Shown here piece after piece: positions 25,690-34,295 of a DNA stretch of 34,881 bases (its first letter is position 1; every line of letters starts with the position of its first letter). Source of the DNA: Opitutia bacterium (lineage in GTDB: Bacteria; Verrucomicrobiota; Verrucomicrobiia; Opitutales; Opitutaceae). Location of the stretch: contig CANJLB010000003.1 in assembly GCA_947475065.1 (NCBI GenBank), positions 84,214 to 119,094 of the forward strand. Reading direction: 5' to 3'. The position numbers and the translations under genes are program-made. The notes beneath the pieces were generated by a model. It worked only from the letters and a program-made list of their open reading frames with translations. It did not search any database and had not been told where the DNA came from.

Positions 25690-26811
25690 TCAGGCCTGGC
25701 AATTTTCCCCGCTCCCCGGCGGACACCGACTTGCATCAACTGCGGCGACAATTTTTCCCGCGACTTCGTCCGCGACCGCCGGCCAGCGACGATGCGCCAT
25801 GCTGGCATGGGCGGCGGCCCCGATCTGCCTGCGCAAGGTGGCATTCTCGCAGGCCTGCCTGATCAGGCGCACCAAGGCAGCAACATCGCCAGGTGGGAAA
25901 AGCCAGCCATTTTCGTTGTGCTGCAAAATGTCCCGCTGCCCACAGGTGTCGCTGGCAATGACCGCACAGCCTGCCTCCATCGCCTGAAGCAATGCCAGTG
26001 GCTGCCCTTCAAAAAATGAGGGCAGAACAAACAGGTCCGATTGCAGCAGAAGATTTGCCTCCTCTTCGCGGGCAAACCGGGGAATGACCTCAATTGCTTC
26101 CCGCAAATGGGCCGGAAAGTGCTGCCGCACTGCTTCTGCGGCAACCCCGGTCCCCGCCAGACACCACTGGACGGCGACGCCCTCGGAGCGCAGCCGGGTC
26201 GCGGCCGCCACCAGCGTCACGATGCCTTTTCGCCCAATCCAGGTGCCGGCAAACAAGATTCTCACCGGACGCGGTATTCCCGCCCGGCTCTCCGTCCACG
26301 GCATCGGATCCACCCCGTTGCGAAAGAGAAACAGCTGGTTCCCGGCCAGGCCGTATTTGTCTGTCAAATAGGTGCAGTCCTCGGAGTTCGACGTCAGGAA
26401 CAGGCGGGATTTTTGAAAGGCACGGCGGATGGGACCTGCCAGCACACGGTTGATGCATCTGCTCTTGATGGTCTCGCCGTCGCGTCCCAGCATTTGCTTG
26501 AAGGCTTCCCGTCCCCGGCTTTCCACCCCATGGCTGAAGATGATGGAAGGCCGCCGCTCTCCACCGATGGTCCAAGCCAAGGGCTCATGCACCAGGAAGG
26601 CATCATACACGCCCGAGGCGGCCCGCCGTGCCGCCGCCCAGATACGCAACGCGGCCAGATGCCGGTTCTGATGACGGCATGGCCCGGCAAAATCGACCAA
26701 GTCGATTCCCCGACGGGCCAGCGCCGCACGCCATTCCCACGCAATCCGGCCCATGCCACTGATGGGAGAAATTTCAGGGATCGCAATGTAGGCGATCCGG
26801 TGTATGCCCAT
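25690..26811 (-). CDS. Glycosyltransferase family 4 (GT-B)
   Basis: With ATG 26811 the product is 373 residues, beginning MGIHRIAYIAIPEISPISGM, a normal GT-B opening; ATGs at 26823 and 26841 are in frame. The donor half has RILFAGTWIGRKGIVTL, WCLAGTG, AIEVIPRF and PSFFEGQPLALLQAMEAG. The last segment matches the E-x7-E motif except that the second glutamate is a glutamine (EGQPLALLQ), a position that normally contacts the donor ribose. The enzyme may still work, as some GT4 subgroups tolerate this. It is read toward the repeat spacer 25037-25689. Confidence 0.87.
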   Translation of the reverse strand: MGIHRIAYIAIPEISPISGMGRIAWEWRAALARRGIDLVDFAGPCRHQNRHLAALRIWAAARRAASGVYDAFLVHEPLAWTIGGERRPSIIFSHGVESRGREAFKQMLGRDGETIKSRCINRVLAGPIRRAFQKSRLFLTSNSEDCTYLTDKYGLAGNQLFLFRNGVDPMPWTESRAGIPRPVRILFAGTWIGRKGIVTLVAAATRLRSEGVAVQWCLAGTGVAAEAVRQHFPAHLREAIEVIPRFAREEEANLLLQSDLFVLPSFFEGQPLALLQAMEAGCAVIASDTCGQRDILQHNENGWLFPPGDVAALVRLIRQACENATLRRQIGAAAHASMAHRRWPAVADEVAGKIVAAVDASRCPPGSGENCQA

Positions 26812-26984
26812 GCCCGGTTTCATACGTACGTTGCCGGCCAAACTGGATTAGGCGGTGCGTTTTTCATAGCCTTGGGGGTTGATCGGAGGCGTTGCATTTG
26901 CCCGGCAGGGATGGAACAGGGAATGGAAGGGGAAGGGCGGAGGGTTTGAAGGGCAGAAGGGCTGAAATCGGATGCGTTTCACTC

Positions 26985-27767
26985 TTAGAACCAATTATCT
27001 GCGTTTAGGACATTCGTCGGCTGAAATGCTGCGTCGTGATGAATAAAAAGAATGTCGGTCGCCCACAGCACGCCGTCTCTGCGCCGTATCTGACTGAAAA
27101 AATCGAAGGCCCGGAAACCGGCTCGATCCATGAACGTAATAACCTCGGCAAACAATGGACATCCTTTATTGACTTGAAGGAAAGAGACCTCCAACAAAAC
27201 CGCTTTCGCCTGTCCAAGGGCACGTGGGGCCCCTTTGAGTACCTCGATTTCATAGCCCTGAACGTCAAGTTTGAGAAAATCAACAGTACGACTGCCGTCC
27301 CCCGCAAGCAATGTGTCGAGCCGAGTAGTGACACGGGACGTCAATTTTCTCGGAAAATGGCTGACCTCACTAAAAACCGAACTCCCACTCTCCATTTCCG
27401 AAAACTCCACGGTTACCCCATCGGTCGGGCCGAGCAATGCTAGCTCGACACTCAACAATTCAGGACGCTCCGCCGCTAATTTTTGGAGATTTTCCAGCTT
27501 AGAGGGCTGGGCCTCGATCATCTGAACATGGCAACAAGGGAATTCGGTCAGAAACCCGGCAGCCCATTCCCCTTTGAATGCACCGACGTCAATGCAAAAC
27601 GCAGGATTAAATCCCAGCCGGTGCAGCGTGGCGAGTGCGCCCTCGATACTTGGGAAGCGCTCGGTAGGCCTATCAAGACCACGTCCGAAAAACTCCCCAG
27701 TACGCTGAATGAGTCGACGCAGCTTTCTTGGGGTTGAGGAGCGGATAGAGCTGGTGAGTTTTTTCAT
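26985..27767 (-). CDS. FkbM-family methyltransferase
   Basis: The 260-residue product has the FkbM pattern: FCIDVGAFKGEWAAGFL as SAM-binding motif I (about 58-74), VQMIEAQPSKLENLQKLA as motif II, and FLKLDVQGYEIEVLKGA as the diagnostic downstream motif, ending with GVLWATDILFIHHD. It should O-methylate a sugar hydroxyl of the repeat unit or an intermediate in the cytoplasm. ATG 27767 is preferred over 27773, which adds two residues. A spacer of 143 bp with a purine-rich tract (about 26907-26965) separates it from the GT4 gene that follows. Confidence 0.9.
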   Translation of the reverse strand: MKKLTSSIRSSTPRKLRRLIQRTGEFFGRGLDRPTERFPSIEGALATLHRLGFNPAFCIDVGAFKGEWAAGFLTEFPCCHVQMIEAQPSKLENLQKLAAERPELLSVELALLGPTDGVTVEFSEMESGSSVFSEVSHFPRKLTSRVTTRLDTLLAGDGSRTVDFLKLDVQGYEIEVLKGAPRALGQAKAVLLEVSFLQVNKGCPLFAEVITFMDRAGFRAFDFFSQIRRRDGVLWATDILFIHHDAAFQPTNVLNADNWF

Positions 27768-27889
27768 AGGCATTCAGGTGAGCAAAAGAGGGAGTGCGCA
27801 TCCCGTGGCCCGCAACGAGCGCACCATGGCCAAAAAACCCAGCCGGACGACTCCGTTGGCCAGACAAACGATTTGGTTGGGTTTCATCT

Positions 27890-29026
27890 TTAAGGATTGG
27901 CCAGGCCGAGGGCTGCGCAGCGACGGAGCATGTCAAAGTAACCGTCGCGCAAGGCGTCCCAGGAAAAGCGCGCGTGCGCGTGCCGATGCCTAAGCTGCCG
28001 CGCGGGCTCGTCGCCGTAGTTGGCCAAAGTAAGACCCAGCAGTAGGGCAAGCGCACCCGGCTGGCGCAAATCGCCGTAAATACCGTCAGCCGCCAGCACC
28101 TCTCGGGCGACCGGGTAGTCGTGCGCGAGGCACGGCAGACCGCAGGACAGCGCCTCGATGAACACCCGGCCAAAGCCCTCGTGCAACGAGGCGAGGACAA
28201 ACCCATCCGCCACCGCATAATAATCACGCATCGCGGCGGGCGGGACACTGCGGAGGAGAAAATTGCCCAGACCCAGCGACTGTCCGGCCAGCGCCGCAAG
28301 GCCATCGCTCCCGGCCTCCCATTGGCCCAGCATGGCCAGGAACGGCCGAGGAGGAGGCAGCGCGGCCAGCTCGGTGATGACGTAGTCCATACGCTTGTGC
28401 GAGGCGTTGAGTGCGCCGACCGAGAGCAGCACCGGGCGGGCGGCCGGCAGACCCAGCCGCGCGCGCAATGCCACCGTGGCCGTCGCGTCACGCACGGGCA
28501 GATGATCCGGGATGGCGAACCCATAAGGCAGCAACACCTGCCGGTCGTCCGGCTGCCCCGCCCGCTTGGCCTCCTCGAAACAGGCCGACGCCACCTGCTG
28601 CACCATGTCCCAGCGCGGAAACGGCGGCGACAGCGGCCCGCCGTTGGACAATAGCAGCCGGTAGCAATGCCCATGCTTGCGCCGCCAGCGCCAGAGCAGA
28701 TTGCCGAGATTGCCGTCGCTAAAAAGCACCACGTCGGGCCGCTCCGCCGTGAGATGCCGGCGCAAGCCGAGGAAGAAGGTGAGCTGCTCCACGAAATACG
28801 CGTCACGCCGCAGCAATTTTCCCAGCCCGCGCGCCAGCGCCGAGGCGCGCGGCAGGTTCCAGAGCACGGTTTCATTGTCCGCCGCCGTGCCGCCACCCTT
28901 GAACAGCCGCACGTCGAGGCCCGGCGTGCCCCGCAACGCCTCGAAGCACTCCTGCGTGAACGACTCGTAGCCGCGCCGCGTCCGGCCCAAGCCGGAACAG
29001 GGCAAGAAAACTTTGGTCGTGGTCAT
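27890..29026 (-). CDS. Glycosyltransferase family 4 (GT-B)
   Basis: A 378-residue GT-B enzyme. The N-domain begins TTTKVFLPCSGLGRTRRGYESF and has SNGGPLSPPFP; the donor half has VLLSVGALNASHKRMDYV (about 199-216) and the E-x7-E motif EGFGRVFIE (E283, E291) followed by LPCLAHDYPVAREVL. It should add a sugar to the lipid-linked acceptor. It is high in GC, unlike the genes to either side of about 20 kb, and the same strand has a long overlapping frame that is only a shadow. The 460 bp upstream are noncoding and repeat-bearing, so a local promoter is possible. Confidence 0.9.
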   Translation of the reverse strand: MTTTKVFLPCSGLGRTRRGYESFTQECFEALRGTPGLDVRLFKGGGTAADNETVLWNLPRASALARGLGKLLRRDAYFVEQLTFFLGLRRHLTAERPDVVLFSDGNLGNLLWRWRRKHGHCYRLLLSNGGPLSPPFPRWDMVQQVASACFEEAKRAGQPDDRQVLLPYGFAIPDHLPVRDATATVALRARLGLPAARPVLLSVGALNASHKRMDYVITELAALPPPRPFLAMLGQWEAGSDGLAALAGQSLGLGNFLLRSVPPAAMRDYYAVADGFVLASLHEGFGRVFIEALSCGLPCLAHDYPVAREVLAADGIYGDLRQPGALALLLGLTLANYGDEPARQLRHRHAHARFSWDALRDGYFDMLRRCAALGLANP

Positions 29027-29131
29027 TGGTTACATTAAGATGGCAAAACAGGAAACAGGATTGTTTTACAGGAGGTAACGGAGGGAACAGAGATTCGGCG
29101 GTTGGCAGTGACGCATTTTGCGTTCGGCCCA

Positions 29132-29181
29132 TGTAGGTCGGGCTTTATGCCCGATGTGTCAGGGATTAACCCCGACCTACA
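29132..29181. repeat. Palindromic element with alternative hairpins
   Basis: The arms TGTAGGTCGGG and CCCGACCTACA are perfectly complementary across 28 bases. Inside, TCGGGC-TTTAT-GCCCGA makes a second, smaller hairpin that uses part of the left arm, so the two folds exclude each other. It resembles REP-like intergenic palindromes. Confidence 0.75.
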
Positions 29182-29276
29182 ATTTTCAAAACGCGTCACG
29201 ACCCGGCGGTCTGATCCGGTGCCCCCTCCGTTCCCTTCGTTATCTCCTGTTCAAAATCTGAAATGTCTGGGGTTTG

Positions 29277-29415
29277 GATCCGTGTCCATGAGTGACCATC
29301 AGTGGTTAAAACCCGTCTGCTCTGATCTCATTTTGTGATTTTTGTGCCTCTTCGTGGCCAACCCTGTCTCGGTCTGATCCGTGTCCATCCGTGTTAATCC
29401 GTGGTTAAAATTCAG
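29277..29415. repeat. Direct pair of CACGGAT-family repeat units
   Basis: The words ATCCGTGTCCAT and GTGGTTAAAA bracket each unit, first at 29279-29312 and again at 29376-29411, with the second copy more regular (ATCCGTGTCCATCCGTG then TTAATCCGTGG). The reverse complement is the CCACGGATTAACACGGATG word seen near 25 kb. Confidence 0.75.
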
Positions 29416-29486
29416 CTTAGCCGCGCCGCGTCCGACCAAGGCCGGAGTAAGGAAGACAGACGCTCACCCGATTGCGCATGGGAAAT

Positions 29487-30116
29487 TCACGGCCCGATGT
29501 CCTTGTAGGCGACCATCGCCTGACCCAAGGAAGGAAACAGCCGCACAAATGTTTCCATGGAAGCCAAGGGCGGCCGAATACGCAGCCGATTCAATAGTCT
29601 TACCACAATATTTCTTGGATTTCCGAACCCGACCGTAATTACCTTGTAGCCGAGTTTCTTAAACACTTTTACAGGCGTAAAACTGAGATGGGCCTCATAT
29701 TGATTGAATCCCACCATTGTCTCACCACCATCCCTGAAATATGGCCAATTTGGGGTTGAAAATATTACTCTTTGGTTGGCATGTTTCTCGATGGTCGCAA
29801 TCACTTCCGGCACCGATTCTGGCGGAAGATGCTCCAAAATTTCACACGCCAAGATCGTGTCCCATCGGCCAGGCAACGCGCCGGGCAACGCTTGCTGCCA
29901 CACTTTGCGATAGGCAGTATGCCGCAGGCAGTAGTCCACATTCGGCTGAAAGGCATCGAGCCCGTCAATCAGCGGTGGCTGCTTCAGCCCTGCCTCCCAG
30001 AAGTTGCTCTGGATGAGATTGCCCCATCGCCCGTAACCGCAGGCGACATCAAGGACGGTGTCGCCACGGATCAAGGGAATCACAACGGGGTCGAGATAGG
30101 TCGGTGATGAACTCAT
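29487..30116 (-). CDS. Class I SAM-dependent methyltransferase
   Basis: The 209-residue product has motif I VLDVACGYGRWGNLI (about 21-35), an acidic motif near IDGLDAFQPN, and ILACEILEHLPPE (about 90-101) as motif III, which is the Methyltransf_11/23 pattern. It is short, with no extra domain, and probably methylates a sugar or the non-reducing end of the repeat unit. It ends at the repeat spacer and starts five bases after the broken GT4 gene, so the two were co-translated. Base composition is lower in GC than in the flanking GT4 genes. Confidence 0.87.
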   Translation of the reverse strand: MSSSPTYLDPVVIPLIRGDTVLDVACGYGRWGNLIQSNFWEAGLKQPPLIDGLDAFQPNVDYCLRHTAYRKVWQQALPGALPGRWDTILACEILEHLPPESVPEVIATIEKHANQRVIFSTPNWPYFRDGGETMVGFNQYEAHLSFTPVKVFKKLGYKVITVGFGNPRNIVVRLLNRLRIRPPLASMETFVRLFPSLGQAMVAYKDIGP

Positions 30117-30121
30117 AAAGT

Positions 30122-30899
30122 TTACAATGTGGGTGTGATTGCTCGGGTGGTGCTGGCCGTTAGCTCGGCCTGATACAAGCCATCCAGCAAATTAGCCTGA
30201 TGCTGCCACGACAGAGCCTTGGCCAAGACATGATGATTTACGATGGGCAGGGATCCGGCCATCGCCAGCTCCATGGTATCCCGGAATGATTTCAACCAGG
30301 TGTCTTTCTCGCTCCCGGCTGGCAATGCCCAAGGGAAAACATCGAAAAAGGTGGCACACTCGCCCACTGCCGAGCAAAGAACGGGGGTTCCCGCGGCCAT
30401 GTATTCCGCAAATTTGATGGGAAATCTGCTCTCATTAAAAGGATTGTTCGCGAGCGGCACCAAGCCCAAGTCCAGGGCAGCGGCAAAATTGCGTGTGACC
30501 TCAGGGGCCAGTTGCCCGAGATAATCCATCCGTTTTCTGACTTCGGGGGGGGGCCTTTTCAATCAATTCAGGCGTCATGCCACAAATCGCGAGCCGCAAT
30601 TGGGGCATCGCCTCAAGGTTGGCGGCCACTGCGTCAACGCACCACGACAACTCGTCGCAGGTTCTGCCCATGAAACCAACATAAAAGGCTTGTCGTTCGA
30701 GCCCGAACCGTTGTCTGGCTTCATCCTTTTCTGTCGGGCTGAATGACCAGATGCCGTTGTGAATCACGGAGGCTTGGCGAGCACCCCGCTCCCGCGCCCT
30801 GTCGGCCAAAAAGTGGCTGCAGGTGGTGACGTGCGCCGCCGTTTTCTGACCGATACGCTCCACCAATCGCACCGGGTCAAAGAGCAATTTATAGTTCAT
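30122..30899 (-). pseudogene. Glycosyltransferase family 4 fragment with a frameshift at a C9 run
   Basis: Two overlapping frames share one protein: 30899 down to about 30553 gives SVIHNGIW, FYVGFMGRTCDEL, LRLAICGMTPELIEKAP, and the second, to 30122, gives EVRKRMDYLGQLAPEVTRNF, FPIKFAEYMAAGTPVL. They join if one C is removed from the run of nine C (- strand) at 30545-30553, giving IEKAPPEVRKRM. The repaired product would be about 258 residues and corresponds only to the C-terminal, donor-binding half of a GT4; in-frame stops just upstream of 30899 and only 81 bp to the flippase gene leave no room for the N-terminal half. It is probably a decayed gene, though a homopolymer at this place could also be a sequencing error or a slippage switch. 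Confidence 0.75.
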
Positions 30900-30980
30900 A
30901 CTAAGTTTGGTTTCGTTTGATTATAATGGGCTGTTTTGCTTGGGCTCGATTCGAATGGAATGGTTTATCTGAATTTCTGG

Positions 30981-32300
30981 CTAGGTTCCGGCCTGCTGCG
31001 CCCGGCTGATGCCATAAATCCCATTGGCAATCGTGACCCCGAGGATCACGAGCGCCGTAATGGCCCCAAACCAAATCACCTGCATGGTCTTGCTTAAGTC
31101 CATCGTGACCGCGCAGGCCACCTGCGCGATCACCACAACAATAATATAGGTTACCGTGACCCACCAATAAACCCACCGCCGGGCCGCGTGCATCGTCCAC
31201 ATGACATTGGCCACGTAGGTGATGCAAGCGGTCACAACCACCCACCCGATTGCTTGTTGCAGATTGCCATACTTCGGCCCCAACAGCCACAACAAGGGCT
31301 GCGGGAACATAAACCCGAAGGCACTAAGTGCCAGCCCCATTATGGCGGCCAGTGCCACAATCAGGACATACCGGCGCTTGATCAGCTGCACCGGCAGCCG
31401 GGCGAAGTAGGGCTCCAGTAGAATGGCGTTGAAAGCGTTGAAAAACAGGAACAGCTGCCCGAGGCGTCCAACTGCGGAGATCTCGGCCAGTTGCTCGGTG
31501 GAGCCAAAAACGCTGATGATGCCCACGGTGATTTGGCCTTGTAGGGCGTAAAAAATGGCCCCGGGAATGAACGGGGCAAGATAGCGCCGCATCTCTCGGT
31601 TGGCCTCGGGATCGCTTTGGGCAGGCTCGAGAACGCAGTCCCGCGCCGCCCGCCGGTAGCTCCAGCCGGTCCACCCGATCACCAGCGCCCCCAGCCAAGC
31701 CACCGCCCAGGCGGACAGCAGCCCCGTGAAATACAGTGCCGCGCACAGGCCGAGCCGGACGGCCGCGCCGGTGATCTGCGGCGAGTAGTAATCCCGCAGC
31801 CGGCGGTGCACCAGCAACGCCGAACCATACATCATCCAGCTCTGGCCCGCCACCGCCAGCGCGATGGCGCCAAACAGCAACAGCTTGGTGCCCGCGCCCC
31901 AATCCTGACGCCATGTAAGTAACGGGAACGCCACAGCCGCGCCGAGTAGCGTGAACCCGAGCAGCCGTGTCCGGTAGTGCCACGCCGCACGCAGGTAGCG
32001 CCCCAGCCACGCCGGTTCCTGCCCACGTTCGCCCGCCAGCGCGACAATGGAGGCGGAGAACCCCAAATCTGTAAGCTGGTTGACGGTGGACTGGAAGGCA
32101 AAGGCCACGCCAAACATCGCAAACTCCTCCTTGCTCAACCACCGCAGCAGGAAAAATCCCGTGAGCAGATTAAGCAATTGCACCGACGGCTGTCCGAGCA
32201 CGAAGGCGAGCATGGGCTGTTTCCATTTTTGCAAACGGACCGAGAGCCGGTGCGGCGCAGGCAACGTCGCTCTGGCCGAGGTGTCGTGACTGGCGGTCAT
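30981..32300 (-). CDS. Wzx-like polysaccharide flippase
   Basis: The 439-residue protein has about twelve hydrophobic segments spread over its length and the pattern of the polysaccharide transporter family (MATE-like superfamily): FVLGQPSVQLLNLLTGFFLLRWLS, EEFAMFGVAFAFQSTVNQLTDLGFS at the N-terminal half, and LAPFIPGAIFYALQGQ at the start of the second half. It should flip the lipid-linked repeat unit from the cytoplasmic to the outer face of the inner membrane, feeding the Wzy-like polymerase at 16254-17663. It lies 59 bp after a GT4 gene and precedes the broken GT4. Confidence 0.87.
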   Translation of the reverse strand: MTASHDTSARATLPAPHRLSVRLQKWKQPMLAFVLGQPSVQLLNLLTGFFLLRWLSKEEFAMFGVAFAFQSTVNQLTDLGFSASIVALAGERGQEPAWLGRYLRAAWHYRTRLLGFTLLGAAVAFPLLTWRQDWGAGTKLLLFGAIALAVAGQSWMMYGSALLVHRRLRDYYSPQITGAAVRLGLCAALYFTGLLSAWAVAWLGALVIGWTGWSYRRAARDCVLEPAQSDPEANREMRRYLAPFIPGAIFYALQGQITVGIISVFGSTEQLAEISAVGRLGQLFLFFNAFNAILLEPYFARLPVQLIKRRYVLIVALAAIMGLALSAFGFMFPQPLLWLLGPKYGNLQQAIGWVVVTACITYVANVMWTMHAARRWVYWWVTVTYIIVVVIAQVACAVTMDLSKTMQVIWFGAITALVILGVTIANGIYGISRAQQAGT

Positions 32301-32359
32301 TTTATCGCGGAGACGCGGAAGGGCTTAAGTCGAAAGCCTAAATGTCGAAGGTAGGAAGG

Positions 32360-33538
32360 TCAGGCCGTTCTACTCACGGCGAGGATCTGGTTGTAGAGCG
32401 CGGTGTAGCCTTCGAGCATCGCCGAGGTGGAGAACTTGGCCGCCTGTTCCACACCGGCAGCAGTCCGCCGTTGCCGGTCCTGAGCCGGTTCCGCGAGTAG
32501 TGCGCCCAACCGGACGGCTGCATCCGTCTCGTCGTCGGGATCGAGATAGGCCGCCGCCGCGCCGCCGATCTCGGTCAGGGGCGCGCGGCCGCTGGTGAGA
32601 ACACGCGTGCCGGCCGCCATCGCCTCCAGCACCGGCCAGCCAAAGCCTTCCTGATAAGAAGGAAAAAGCAGGCACTCCGCGCCGGCGTAGAGGGCGTTCA
32701 GCTCGGTGTCGCTAACCCCGCCGACGAGATGAATCCTCCCCGCCACGTCCGACGCCGCGACGGCCTGCGCCAGCCCGGGCGGCGGAGTCGCGCCGGCCAT
32801 GACCAGGTCGGGGCCGGAGGGATTTTTTTGGGCAAAGTTTTCGTAGATGCGCACGACCCCGGCACGGTTTTTATACCACTGGTTGCCGCCCACGTGGAGG
32901 ATGTAGCTACGGCCGGCCAACGGGCGCAGTTTTTCCCCGGCCTGCAAGACCGCCGCACACCCGGCCTCGTCCATCGGGCGATAGGGATAGTTCAGCCCGA
33001 TGTTCACCTGCGTCACGCGGGCCGGATTAATGCCGCCCAGCGCCAGCAATTGCCGCTGCGACTCCGCCGAGTCGCAGGCGATCTGCCGGGCCCGGCGCAG
33101 GCCGGCAAGAATGAGCGCCTGCAAACGCCGGCCGGTGGCCCGGACCGGGTTTTGCGGAAAGTGACCGAGGGCGGAGCGGATCGCGATCACGTCGTGGCAG
33201 GTGACGAGATGCGGTGTGGCCGCGAGCGCGCGGACATACATTGCGTTGCTGTGGTCGCAGACATGCACGAGCGCCGGGCGACGCGGCGAGCGCAGGCGGC
33301 GGCGCAGCTCTCGGGGAAAGATCACAAATTTGTCGAAATAGCCCAACCACTTGCCCGCCCCCCGGTTCCCCGGTCGCAGGCGGCCGAGGCGCACGGCCGG
33401 TGACAACAGCTCAACCGCCCAACCGAGCTCCGACAGTCCGCGCCGCATGACGTCAGCGAAGCGCTGCATGCTTTGCTGGCCGTCGGGCGCGTAGTTGCCG
33501 ATCAGGAGCACGGGGAATTTTTTTTCTGGCACTTCCAC
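32360..33538 (-). CDS. Glycosyltransferase family 4 (GT-B)
   Basis: A 392-residue GT-B enzyme with a GTG start at 33538 (another GTG lies two codons downstream). N-domain: VLLIGNYAPDGQQSMQRFAD, HVCDHSNAMYV, LVTCHDVIAI; donor half: YILHVGGNQWYKNRAGVVRIY (about 212-232), IHLVGGVSD, and the E-x7-E motif EGFGWPVLE (E297, E305) then GTRVLTSGRAPLTEIGG. The pattern HVGGNxWYKNR is typical of EPS mannosyl/rhamnosyl-type GT4 enzymes, but the sugar is not predicted. It is the first biosynthetic gene after the regulator, 149 bp downstream of it, and has a strong hairpin in that gap. Confidence 0.9.
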   Translation of the reverse strand: MEVPEKKFPVLLIGNYAPDGQQSMQRFADVMRRGLSELGWAVELLSPAVRLGRLRPGNRGAGKWLGYFDKFVIFPRELRRRLRSPRRPALVHVCDHSNAMYVRALAATPHLVTCHDVIAIRSALGHFPQNPVRATGRRLQALILAGLRRARQIACDSAESQRQLLALGGINPARVTQVNIGLNYPYRPMDEAGCAAVLQAGEKLRPLAGRSYILHVGGNQWYKNRAGVVRIYENFAQKNPSGPDLVMAGATPPPGLAQAVAASDVAGRIHLVGGVSDTELNALYAGAECLLFPSYQEGFGWPVLEAMAAGTRVLTSGRAPLTEIGGAAAAYLDPDDETDAAVRLGALLAEPAQDRQRRTAAGVEQAAKFSTSAMLEGYTALYNQILAVSRTA

Positions 33539-33577
33539 GGGAGAGAATCAGCGCGCGAACCGCCCGCCGGACGGAGC

Positions 33578-33606
33578 AACGTGACGGAGCTTCGCCCCGT
33601 CACGTT
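33578..33606. other. Intergenic hairpin, 10-base arms
   Basis: AACGTGACGG and CCGTCACGTT pair perfectly across a nine-base loop, between the GbsR-type gene and the first GT4 gene. No T-tract follows on the - strand. The loop side shares GCTTCGCCCCG with the hairpin at 22924. It may attenuate or stabilise the transcript entering the GT operon. Confidence 0.5.
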
Positions 33607-33687
33607 TCGAGATGAACGCGACTTGCTGATATGGTATGGAGTGAGACGCCATGCCATCAGGCGGGCGTTGGACCCGGCGGAGGAGGC

Positions 33688-34242
33688 TCAGCCGAGCAAT
33701 TTTTCGATCCAGGGCAGCACGGCCCGGCCTTGCCGGTGCCAGCGCATGAGTTTGTCCACCCGGCCCTGCAAAATCTTGCGCTCCGCCGGCCCGGCTGCGG
33801 ACGGTCCCACGAGCCCGCCCAAAGCCGCCAGCCGCCGGTCGCTGCCATCGAGATGCGGGCGGATGCTTTCCTTCAAAAAACCCCCGACCAGCTTGCGCAG
33901 TTCGGTCTCGGGCACGAAGTGGTCCCGGTCGCCACCAGCCGGCTCGGCCAAACGCACCGCCCCGACCGCCCGCAGGGCCTTCAGCCCCTGGCTGACGGAG
34001 CCTTTGCTCAGGCCGAGCCGCTCCTGTATGTCCCCAAAGTTCAACGGCCCCGCCGAGGCGTAAAGCAGCCCGTAGATTTCCCCGTAGGATTTAGGCAGGC
34101 CGACCACGCGGGCCAGTCCGACGAAAACCGCCAGCGTCTCCTGTTCAAAGGCCGTGAGGCCCGCGCGCGCCGGGCGGTGCGCGGCGCCACCGAGGACGGA
34201 AGGCCTCGGATGGGGCGCAGTGGCATTGGCGGCAGAGCGCAT
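33688..34242 (-). CDS. GbsR/MarR-type transcriptional regulator
   Basis: The 184-residue protein carries a winged helix-turn-helix of the GbsR/MarR type: VGLPKSYGEIYGLLYAS (about 47-63) leads into LNFGDIQERLGLSKGSVSQGLKALRAVGAV (about 68-96, recognition helix near 80-91), followed by a C-terminal dimerisation region. In B. subtilis GbsR controls choline/betaine genes; here the position at the head of the polysaccharide locus, same strand, suggests local control of polymer synthesis. A 15 bp palindrome 54 bp upstream of the start may be its own operator. It is the first gene of the leftward locus. The effector is unknown. Confidence 0.88.
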   Translation of the reverse strand: MRSAANATAPHPRPSVLGGAAHRPARAGLTAFEQETLAVFVGLARVVGLPKSYGEIYGLLYASAGPLNFGDIQERLGLSKGSVSQGLKALRAVGAVRLAEPAGGDRDHFVPETELRKLVGGFLKESIRPHLDGSDRRLAALGGLVGPSAAGPAERKILQGRVDKLMRWHRQGRAVLPWIEKLLG

Positions 34243-34295
34243 GGCCCGGAGACTGCAGCCGGAGGACCCGAGTTCAAGAAAAAATGAACAAATAA

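Larger units (their letters stand above)
29027..29486. other. 460 bp noncoding spacer with a palindromic element and CACGGAT-family repeats
   Basis: No gene is seen between the GT4 and methyltransferase genes. The spacer contains an 11-base-arm palindrome (29132-29181) and a direct pair of about 35 bp repeat units (29277-29312 and 29374-29412). The short open frames here have no protein-like features. Confidence 0.7.

Noticed and set aside
27673-28896. A 407-codon open frame on the same strand as the GT4 gene at 27890-29026
   Set aside because: It is the out-of-frame shadow of that gene, rich in Arg, Ser and Cys with no family pattern, and it would overlap the FkbM gene as well.
30501-30899. 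Two independent small genes at 30122-30562 and 30501-30899
   Set aside because: They overlap at the C9 run and together form one GT4 donor domain; a single broken gene is simpler.
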